Positions 56,228 through 64,000 of a stretch of 64,000 nucleotides of DNA are shown here, piece by piece (the first letter of the stretch is position 1; the number at the start of each line of letters is the position of its first letter). The position numbers were made by a program, and so were the translations under genes. The notes under the pieces are model-generated. The model did not search any database, was not told where the DNA came from, and saw only the letters and a list, made by a program, of their open reading frames with translations. Source of the DNA: Ctena decussata. Taxonomy: Eukaryota > Mollusca > Bivalvia > Lucinida > Lucinidae. Location of the stretch: NCBI GenBank assembly GCA_963989385.1, contig OZ022515.1, positions 10,510,803-10,574,802 of the forward strand. Reading direction: 5' to 3'.

Positions 56228-59200
56228 TTTATGCCCCGGCCATGAAGTGGGGAGGGTCATAATAGTTTTACCCTTGTTCGTACGTACGTACATCACACTT
56301 TGTAGTACTGTTCTTGTCTCCCCAACTCCTCCTACAGTATTTGATGCAGGCATTTGAAACTTGCGACACAGTTCAGACATGCATTGAACATGTACATAAA
56401 GGAAATGGAACTTCGATCATGGTCATATTTGCAGAATTATGTCCCTTTAAAGAACACACATATTTTAACCATATTTCACAGTTTGTAGTACTGTTCTTGT
56501 CTCTGCAACTCCTTTTACAGTATTTGATCCAGAGATTTGAAACATACAACACAGTTCAAACATGCATTGAACATGTGCATAAAGGAAACAGAACTTTGAT
56601 CTAGGTCATTACTGCAGAATTGTGTCCCCTTATATGATATACATATTTTGATCCTATTTCAATGCCTTATGTACAAGCTCAGCTTTTGTCATTGCTCTAG
56701 TGACCTCATTTATAAACTGATTTTTATGAAACATCAGTCTGACAATACCTCAAAGAATTTTGCAATTTCGGTTGGTAGGGTCAAGGTCAAGTTCACTGTT
56801 GCTATTTTGTCATTGCTTTAGCACTTTTATTTATGGACAGATCTCAGTATAACTTCACATAAATGTTAAGTAGGACAACATCTTGGTCAAGATTGGGTTT
56901 TAATACTATAGGTCCAAAGTCATGGTCATAGTTCAATTAGTTGCTATTTTTAGAAAAAAAAACTTTGTCATCCCTCTAGCCCCTTTATTTATTGACAGAT
57001 TTTTATATAGCTTCACGCAACTGTTAAGTGTGACAATATTTTTGACAAGTTCCCTATTCAGAATTTTAGCATCAAGGTCAAGGTCACAGTTGCTTTTTTT
57101 AGAAAATACTTAGTCATCCCTCTGGGGCCTTTTTTATGCCCCCGCCGCGAAGTGGGGAGGGGCATATAGTTTTGCCCTTGTCCGTCCGTGCATACGTACG
57201 TATGTCCGTACGTACGTCCGTCCGTCCGTCACACTTTGTAGTACTGTTCTTGTCTCCGCAACTCCTCCTACAGTATTCGATGCAGGGAGCTGAAACTTGG
57301 AACACAGTTCAGACATGCATTGAACATGTGCATAAAGGAAACATAACTTTGATTAAGATCTTTATTGCAGAATTATGTCCCCTTGAATAATAAACATATT
57401 TTGACCATATTTCACATCTGAGTACCGTTCTTGTCTCCCCAACTCCTCCTACAGTATTTAATATAGGGAGTTGAAACTTGCAACACAGTTCAGACATGCA
57501 TTGAATATGTGCATAAAGGAAACAGAACTTTGATTAAGGTCTTGGTTGCAGAACTATGTCCCCTTGAATAATATACATATTATAACCATATTTCACATTT
57601 GTAGTACTGTTCTTGTCTCTGCAACTCCTCCTACAGTATTTAATATAGGGAGTTGAAACTTGCAACACAGTTCAGACATGCATTGAACATGTGCATAAAG
57701 AAAACAGAACTTTGATTAAGGTCTTGGTTGCAGAATTATGTCCCCTTGAATAACATAGATATTTTGACGATATTTCATATTTGTAGTACTGTTCTTGTCT
57801 CTGCAACTCCTCCAATTGTATTTGATGTAGGGATTTGATACTTGTAACACAGTTCAGACATTCATCAAACATGTGCATAAAGGAAACAGAACTTTGATCC
57901 AGGTCATTATGGCAGAATTACATCCCCTTGAATGACATGCATATTTTGCCCATATTTCACACTTTGTAGTACTGTTCTTGTCTCTGCAACTCCTCCAATA
58001 GTATTTGATGTAGGGATTTGAAACTTGTAACACAGTTCAGACATGTATTGAACATGTGCATAAAGGAAAAGAACTTTCAGTCAGGTCTTTATTGCAGAAT
58101 TATGTCCCCTTGAATAACATACATATTATTACTATATTTCCATAGCTTAAATACAATCTCACCTTTTATCGTCGCTCTAGCGGCCTCATTTATTAACAGA
58201 TTTTGGTATTACATCACAGCTTTATTGGGTATGACAGTACCTCAAACAACTTTGCGTTTCAGGTTTGTAGGATGAAGGTCAAGGTCACAGTTGCTATTTT
58301 CAGAAAAACTAGGGCATTGCTCCAGCGCTTTCATTTATAGATCGATTTTGATGTAACTTCACATAAATGTTAAGTATAACAATATCTTGAATAAATTACT
58401 GTTTCAGCACCGCAGGTCCAAGGTCAAGGTCACAGTTGCTATTTTTAGAAAAAAACTTTATCATTCCTCTACTCCTCTATTCATTGACAATTTTGATGTA
58501 AAACTTCACTCAAATGTTTAGTGTGACAATATCTTGGACAAGTTCGTGATCCAGAATTTCAGGGTAAAGGTCAAGGTCATATTTGCTATTTTAGAAAATA
58601 TGCTGTCACCCCTCTGGAATGATTTTGGCATAACTTGACACAAATATTTAGCTTGACAATATCTGGGACAAACTTACGTTTCATCACTGTAGGTCCAAGG
58701 TCAAGGTCACAGATGCTATTATAGGTACATGTAAATCTTTGTTATGGTTCTGGCGCTTTTATTTATTAACTGATTTTGATAGAACTTCACACATATATTA
58801 AGTATGACAATATCTTGGACAAGTAAACCTTTCAGGGTTGTAGTTCCAAGGTCAAGGTCACAGTTGCTATTTTTAAGAAAAACTCAGTCATCCCTCTAGC
58901 ACCTTTATTTATCGACAGATTTTGATGTAACTTCACACAAATATGTTTTAACACATTACTTTTCTAGTGAGGCATATGGCTGGGGCATTCATCACCTTTA
59001 GTGATTGTCTAGTTTATGGACCAATTTTGATATAACTTCACATAAATATTGAACCTGACAATATCTGGGACAACTTTACATTTCAGCATTGTAGGTCCAA
59101 GGTCAAGGTCACTGTTGCTATTTGTAGAAAAAACTTTGTTATCCCTCTGGCACCTTTATTTATTGATAGATTTTGATATAACTTCATGCAAATGTTTAGT

Positions 59201-59410
59201 GTGACAGTATCTTGGACAAATTTGCAATCCAGGATTTAAGAGGCAAGGTCAAGGTCACTGCTGCTATTTCTAGGATAAACTTTGTAATTCCTCCAGCACC
59301 TTTATTTATGAACCGATTTAGATATAACACAAATGTGTCTAAACACATTACTCATCTAGTGAGGCATATGGCGGGGGCATTCATCATCTTTAGTGATTGT
59401 CTTTCTCTAG
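56228..59410 (+). mobile_element. Two pearl-like elements, cccccgcc head, one inside the other
   Basis: The outer starts atgccccggccatgaagtgg at 56231, with body units tgtagtactgttcttgtctc and caaggtcaaggtcacag. The inner starts atgcccccgccgcgaagtgg at 57135, with ccgtccgtccgtcaca. Ends recur at 58970 (gaggcatatggctggggcat) and 59360 (gaggcatatggcgggggcat), each followed by tttagtgattgtcta. Confidence 0.75.
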
Positions 59411-60205
59411 TTCGCCTCTGGAATATGAATCCAAATATCAAACTTGGTACAAATGTAAAGCATCATCAGACAAAGTGCATAGAACAAGAACAATAACTCT
59501 ACCTAGATTCTTGAACTGAATTATGTCCCTTTGTCGGTTGTGGGTAAGTGCGTACATGTGTACAATATTATGTACGTATGTCCATCCGTACGTACATGAT
59601 CCTGTTAGACTCAGGTTAAGATTTTTGTAAGAGGTAGATTTCAGGGTTCCTATTATTGTAGCAACTTGAAATTTTGTATGAGGGTTTATATCTATAAACT
59701 TGTGCAACATGAATATACAAGAATCAGGGTATGATGATCCATTATGTCCACTGACTTTAGACTTGGACCAGTTTTGCAAGATTAACATTTTTTGTAAGAG
59801 GTAGATTTCAGGGTTCCTATTATTGTAGCAACTTGAAATTTTGTATGGGGTTTTATATCTATAAGTACAAAAGAAATATACAAGAATCAGGTAATGATGA
59901 TCCATATACCATCCACTGACTTTCTGCTTTGGCCATACAGTGACTCTTAAACTGTTTAATGGGCTGCAGCTCGTGTCACATTTCAAACTCTGGCTGACGC
60001 TTCACCTGTGGTCTTTTATGTTATACAAGCCTGCCACAATGAATCTAGTTATCCTACAAGTGCCAGTGCCTTTATCAAGGTGCCATCTTACTCAAGGCAG
60101 TAGGTGGGGGTATCCGTGTACTGTGGACACATATCTAGTTTTCTTACTTTTCAAGTAGGTATTTATGGTCCTCTCATTGGGTGCCACGCATAAAGGAAAG
60201 AATTT
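59411..60205. other. Intron 9 unassigned part with a short tandem duplication
   Basis: 59615-59730 and 59790-59900 share tttgtaagaggtagatttca and gggttcctattattgtagca. No coding signal. Confidence 0.55.
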
Positions 60206-60441
60206 GAGCCGCGACAGGACAAAACCAACAATGCGGTTATGCACCTAGCGCAGACTCAGATCAGCCTGGGCATCCGCCCAGTCTGATCAGAGTCTTCGCT
60301 GTCCGCATGGAGGTAGCATAGACCCTTAGCTATCCTTTAAGCGCTCAGCGAAGACTCTGATCAGACTGGGCAGATGCCCAAATTGATCTGAGTCTGCGCT
60401 GGGCGCACAACCACTTTGTTGGTTTTCTCGTGTCGAGGCTC
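60206..60441. repeat. Family P1 palindrome (copy 10)
   Basis: gagccgcgacaggacaaaac to gttttctcgtgtcgaggctc. Confidence 0.9.
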
Positions 60442-60450
60442 ATTTGTTCC

Positions 60451-60556
60451 CTTTCCCTTAACCGCTTAGGAGGTCTAAGTCTGCGCAGGAATAGTGTGGC
60501 TAGGTTAACTGACTGTCCCGACATGACCATAGCTGTTTAAGCAACAAATCAATCAA
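60451..60556 (+). mobile_element. SINE body fragment (5'-truncated)
   Basis: ttaaccgcttaggaggtcta, then cccgacatgaccatagctgt and an aatcaatcaatt tail. It matches the body of 5682-5957 without the tRNA head. Confidence 0.82.
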
Positions 60557-60561
60557 TTAAT

Positions 60562-60637
60562 TCCGCCTACAGCAGGGCTCGAACCCCGGACCGCTAGATC
60601 AGCAGGCCAGCGCATAACTCACTGAGCTACCGAGGCA
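60562..60637 (-). mobile_element. tRNA-like SINE head, minus strand
   Basis: On the minus strand it has A box tagctcagtgagttatgc and B box ggggttcgagccct, with acceptor-like ends. The anticodon arm does not form a 5-bp stem with a 7-base loop, so it is a SINE head and not a tRNA gene. It lies head-on against the preceding SINE fragment. Confidence 0.7.
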
Positions 60638-60644
60638 CCAAAAA

Positions 60645-60955
60645 TCCTAAAATAAGAAGAAAGGAATGAAACTAAATGAAAAAAGAAGAAAGAAAATTGA
60701 AAGGAGAAAAGCAGTAAAAAAATAAATAAGGACAAAAAAAAAAAAAGAAAGGAAAAGAAATGGAAAGAAAGAAGAAAATTTAAAAAGGAAGAAATAGAAT
60801 AAAATAGAACTAATAAAGAAAGGAAAAGGAAGCAGAAAAATAAAAAAGGAAGGAATAGAATAAAAAAATGACTAACAGAGAAAGATAAAAGGGGAAAAAG
60901 TAAAGAAAAGAGAGGTAAGTAAAAAAAACAAAGAAGAGAAAGAAAATTTAATAAA
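60645..60955. repeat. Purine tract (A/G-rich), 310 bp
   Basis: Almost only A and G on the + strand (aaaagaagaaagaaaattga and similar), giving a spurious minus-strand frame of Phe, Leu and Ser. Possible triplex-forming DNA. Confidence 0.85.
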
Positions 60956-60956
60956 T

Positions 60957-61192
60957 GAACCGCAAAAGGATAAAACCAATAAAGTGGTTGTGCGCCAAGC
61001 ACAGACTCAGATCAGCCTGGGCATCTGCCCAGTCTGATCAAAATCTTTGCTGTCTGCATGGAGCTAGCTTAGACCCTTAGCTACCCTTTAAGCTCTTAGG
61101 GAAGTGTCTGATCAGGCTGAGCATATGCCCAGGCTGATCTTAGTCTGTGATGGGCGCACAACTACTTGGCTGGTTTTCTTGTGTCAGGGCTC
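60957..61192. repeat. Family P1 palindrome (copy 11, diverged)
   Basis: gaaccgcaaaaggataaaac to ggttttcttgtgtcagggctc. Confidence 0.83.
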
Positions 61193-61208
61193 GAATGATT
61201 GTTCTCCA

Positions 61209-61527
61209 CAGGGTATAATCAATTCCGCTAATTTTCGCTTCCTGCAGAGACTGTACATCATATTTGGCCTCCGCTGAGACTGCCCGTGATCTCTTGCTTC
61301 CTGCAGAGACTTCTGTACATGATAAATGGCTTCCTGCAGAGACTGTCTGCGTGATTGTGCTTCCTGCCGAGGCTCTCGCCAGGAAGCACAGTCACGCGGA
61401 CAGTCTCGGCAGGAAGCCAATTTTCGAGGACAGTAGTCCCTGCAGGAAGCAAGAGCTCGTGGACAGTCTTGGTGGAAGCCAAATATGATGTACAGTCTCT
61501 GCAGAAAGCGGAATCGATTATACCCTG
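61209..61527. mobile_element. Family P4 palindrome (copy 3) with 9-bp target duplication
   Basis: Termini cagggtataatcaattccgc and gcggaatcgattataccctg. Exact direct repeats tgttctcca at 61200-61208 and 61528-61536. The right duplication is followed by 17 bases to exon 10, so the element entered the 3' splice region. Confidence 0.88.
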
Positions 61528-61553
61528 TGTTCTCCACTTTAAATATTTTCTAG

Positions 61554-61784
61554 GTGTTGGATATTGTGATATAAATCCTAACCCCTGTCAGCATAGTGGT
61601 ACATGTATCAACTCTGATAATGCTAATGGATACAACTGCAACTGCATCCTAGGATGGACAGGCACCAACTGCGGCACTCGTGTTCCAATTGGTATACCAT
61701 CCCCACCAGGTGATAATCAGCCCCTACCCCCACCTCCTCTACCAGAGATTCCCACGGCAACACCGTCATCAGGGGGAACAACAG
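61554..61784 (+). CDS. Exon 10: EGF domain and Pro-rich linker
   Basis: The acceptor is aatattttctag and the donor gtgagg at 61785. It is a 1-1 exon. Joined to exon 9 it reads ACVGYCDINPNPCQHSGTC, then NGYNCNCILGWTGTNC, a classical EGF domain with the Gly-aromatic C.C..GW.G..C ending. The rest is low-complexity and Pro-rich: GIPSPPGDNQPLPPPPLPEI, then TATPSSGGTTG, which suggests an O-glycosylated stalk. Without splicing the frame stops a few codons later (GEEL then stop). The phase-1 donor means at least one more exon beyond the window. A palindromic element ends 26 nt upstream. Confidence 0.88.
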
Positions 61785-61849
61785 GTGAGGAATTATAAGG
61801 GTTCAGTGTAAGGATTTTTCTTATAGGATACCATAAATGTTCTTATGTA

Positions 61850-62870
61850 TGTAATATATCCCATTGTTTATGTGTTGTCCACCTGTTAACTACCTCAGTT
61901 ATAGTGTATGCAATCTCTCCCCTTGTTTATATGTTGACTACCTAAGTACCTCAGTAATAGTGTATGTAATATCTCCCCTTGTTTATGTGTTTTCCACCTG
62001 TCAAGTACCTCACTGTAATAGTGTATGTAATATCTCCCTTTGTTTATGTGTTGTCTGCCTGCAAGTATTTTAGAAATAGTATGTGTGATAACTACCTTTG
62101 GTAATGTGTTCTCTGCCTGTCAGTATCTCAGAAATAGTGTATGTAATAATTCCCTTTGTTTATGTGTTTTCCACCTGTCAAGTGTCTCAGTCATAGTGTA
62201 TGTATTATCTACCATTGTTTATGTGTTGTCCCCCTTACAGGTACCTCAGTAATAGTGTATGTAGTATCTACCATTGTTTATGTGTTGTCACCTATCAAGT
62301 ACTTCAGTAAAAGTGTTCATTATATCTCCCATTGTTTATGAGTTGTCCACCTGCCAAGTATCTCAGTAATTTTGAATGTAATAAGTTGCTTGTGCATGTA
62401 CTGGCCACCTGGCAAATATCTCAGTAATTTTGAATGTAATAACTGGCTTTGTGCATGTATTTGTCACCTGGCAAATATCTCAGTAATTTTGAATGTAGGA
62501 ACTGGCTTTGTGCATGTACTGGTCACCTGGCAAGTATCTCAGTAATTTAGATTGTAATAAGTAGCTTTGTGCATGTACTGATCACCTGGCAAATATCTCA
62601 GTAATTTTGAATTGTAGTAACTGGCTTTGTGCATGTACTGGTCACCTGGCAAATATTTCTCAGTAATTTTGACTGTAGTAATTGGCTTTGTGCATGTACA
62701 GGTCACCTGGCAAGTATCTCAGTAATTTAGAATGTATTAATTCTCTTTGTGTATGTACTGGTCACATGGCAAATGTCTCAGTAATTTAGAAAGTATTAAC
62801 TTGCTTTGTACATGTACTGATCACTTGGCAAGTATCTTAGTAATTTGAATGTTATAACTCCTTTTGTTTA
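61850..62870. repeat. 59-60-bp minisatellite, about 17 units, two subtypes
   Basis: The first half uses cacctgtcaagtacctcagt and aatagtgtatgtaatatctc. The second half uses cacctggcaaatatctcagt and aattttgaatgtaataactg. It begins about 65 nt after the exon 10 donor. Confidence 0.88.
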
Positions 62871-62985
62871 TTATACTCCCAGCATACGAAGTATTTCAGG
62901 GGTATATAGTTTTTGTCATTCCGTCTGTTTGTCCTTTTGTTCATTTGTTTGTCTGTCCATCTAACTTTGTCAACTTTACGTCAAA
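62870..62985 (+). mobile_element. Pearl-like element, 5' fragment (tactcccagcatac head)
   Basis: tatactcccagcatacgaag, tatttcaggggtatatagtt, then a decayed ccgtctgtttgtccttt tract. Confidence 0.6.
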
Positions 62986-64000
62986 TTACTTCGACTGTCC
63001 AATTAAGATTAAGAAATTACTGTATGCTTTTCTCTAGGTTCGTCACCAGACATTGTTAGGGTCACTGAAGAGGCTTTATTAGCCAAAACTACGTAGTCTG
63101 GCCCAAGTTCCTTCTTGTGAATATATTCTCTGCTCTTGAAGAAACTCTTTTAAGATTTTAATTTTACCTCACTGCAGCTGGTGTTGTGCCATGTGGCAGC
63201 CGTAAAACGTCTCCCCATACATCATCCATAGTGTAGATTATATATTATTTCGTCCTTTGAGATCAGAGGATGTATTCTGAAAAATCTAAAATTTTAGATT
63301 GGTTTATACTCATATTCTAAACCATCGTTTTATATATTATTTGGACCCTTTTTGAAACTAATCAGTCTTTGTATCGACTGTCCAAATTAAGATTAAGAAA
63401 TTACTGTATACTTTTCTCTGGGTTCATCACCAGATATTGTTAGGGTCACTGAAGAGGCTTTATTAGCCGAAACTACATGGTCTGGCCCATGTTCCTTCTT
63501 GTGAATATTTTCTCTGCTCTTGAAGAAACTCTTTTAAGATTTTAATTTTACCTCACTGCAGCTGGTGTTGTGCCGTGTGGCAGCCGTAAAACGTCTCCCC
63601 GTACATCATCCATAGTGTAGATTATATTTTATTTTGTTCTTTGAGATCAGAGGATGTATTCTGAAAAATCTGAAATTTTAGATTGATTTACATGTATACT
63701 CATATTCTAAACCATCGTTTTATATATTATTTGGACCCTTTTTGATACTAATCAGTCTTTGAATCGACTGTCCAAATTAAGATTAAGAATTTTCTGTATG
63801 CTTTTCTCTGGGTTCGTCACCAGATATTGTTAGGGTCACTGAAGAGGCTTTATTAGCCGAAACTACGTAGTCTGGCCCATGTTCCTTCTTGTGAATATAT
63901 TCTCTGCTCTTGAAGAAACTCTTTTAAGATTTTAATTTTACCTCACTGCAGCTGGTGTTGTGCCGTGTGGCAGCCGTAAAATGTCTCCCCGTACATCATC
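62986..64000. repeat. About 385-bp satellite, 2.6 units, running off the window
   Basis: Units start cgactgtccaattaagatta and include caccagacattgttagggtc, ctgcagctggtgttgtgcc and gatcagaggatgtattctga. Unit starts at about 62993, 63377 and 63766. More units likely follow. Confidence 0.88.

Larger units (their letters stand above)
2991..61784 (+). other. Partial gene: VWD/C8/TIL, EGF and GCC2/GCC3 multidomain secreted protein (internal exons only)
   Basis: Ten exons at 2991-3196, 8005-8191, 9928-10044, 13069-13334, 16704-17020, 22405-22697, 34215-34417, 44353-44548, 53545-55704 and 61554-61784 join without a frame break. All introns are AG/GT bounded, with phases 0,1,1,0,2,1,0,1,1. The joined reading frame is 1392 codons with no stop. 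Module order is TIL, TILa-like, EGF, VWD, C8, TIL, TILa-like, GCC2/GCC3 array, EGF, Pro-rich linker. Families with these modules are extracellular, disulphide-rich and often mucus, egg-coat or matrix associated; that role is inferred here. The first exon starts with the last two bases of a split codon and the last ends in phase 1, so 5' and 3' exons, signal peptide, promoter and polyA site lie outside. No orthologue is assigned. Confidence 0.9.

Noticed and set aside
60562..60637. Functional tRNA gene on the minus strand
   Set aside because: No acceptable anticodon arm; it is flanked by SINE sequence.
60619..61002. Phe/Leu/Ser-rich minus-strand frame resembling a membrane protein
   Set aside because: It is the complement of a purine-only tract; composition alone creates it.
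63040..63120. Possible exon 11 after gttcgtcaccag
   Set aside because: The sequence recurs in each 385-bp satellite unit, lacks a domain and has no good donor.

Overview
The window looks like genomic DNA of a bivalve mollusc, possibly a venerid clam. This is inferred from the long introns, the density of small palindromic elements, the (CCGT)n-containing elements with tandem cores that recall bivalve 'pearl' elements, and a secreted gene built from VWD, TIL, EGF and GCC2/GCC3 modules. The species cannot be fixed from sequence alone. No bacterial-type genes, rRNA genes or CRISPR arrays were seen.

One protein-coding gene on the + strand fills the window. Ten internal exons (2991-61784) carry 4176 coding bases, 1392 codons in total. 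Every exon is bounded by AG and GT, and the phases agree across all nine introns (phases 0,1,1,0,2,1,0,1,1). Read in order, the product is TIL, a TILa-like module, a basic EGF, VWD (two exons), C8, a second TIL, a second TILa-like module, one 2.16-kb exon with about 42 half-modules of the GCC2/GCC3 (ephrin-receptor-like) type, then a classical EGF and a Pro-rich linker. The gene enters on a phase-1 junction and leaves on a phase-1 junction, so both ends lie outside the window. The closest known architectures are large secreted or extracellular proteins such as zonadhesin, IgGFc-binding protein, SCO-spondin and SVEP1; orthology is not claimed.

The introns (1.7 to 11.5 kb) are almost entirely repeats. 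They hold eleven copies of a roughly 235-bp full-length palindrome, several other palindromic MITE families, pearl-like elements with (CCGT)n tracts, tRNA-derived SINE pieces, a 5'-truncated and broken LINE reverse transcriptase (39265-41250), and many tandem arrays. Several insertions can be resolved exactly because they landed in tandem repeats or palindromes that preserve the empty site. These include 39103-43531 (TA duplication), 36816-38689 (9-bp duplication), 35073-35845 (TA), 33351-33758 (imperfect 8 bp), 18129-18531 (CCAG), 15200-15535 (CACTGA) and 61209-61527 (9 bp).

The most unusual feature is how repeats interact with the gene's own exons. The last 35 coding bases of the second VWD exon plus its splice donor are the founder of a 42-bp minisatellite of about 26 units, each carrying a consensus-like donor. 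The end of the C8 exon with its donor is also copied twice downstream. A decayed copy of the GCC2/GCC3 exon lies in the following intron. In five of the nine introns a mobile-element terminus lies only 18-26 nt upstream of the acceptor.
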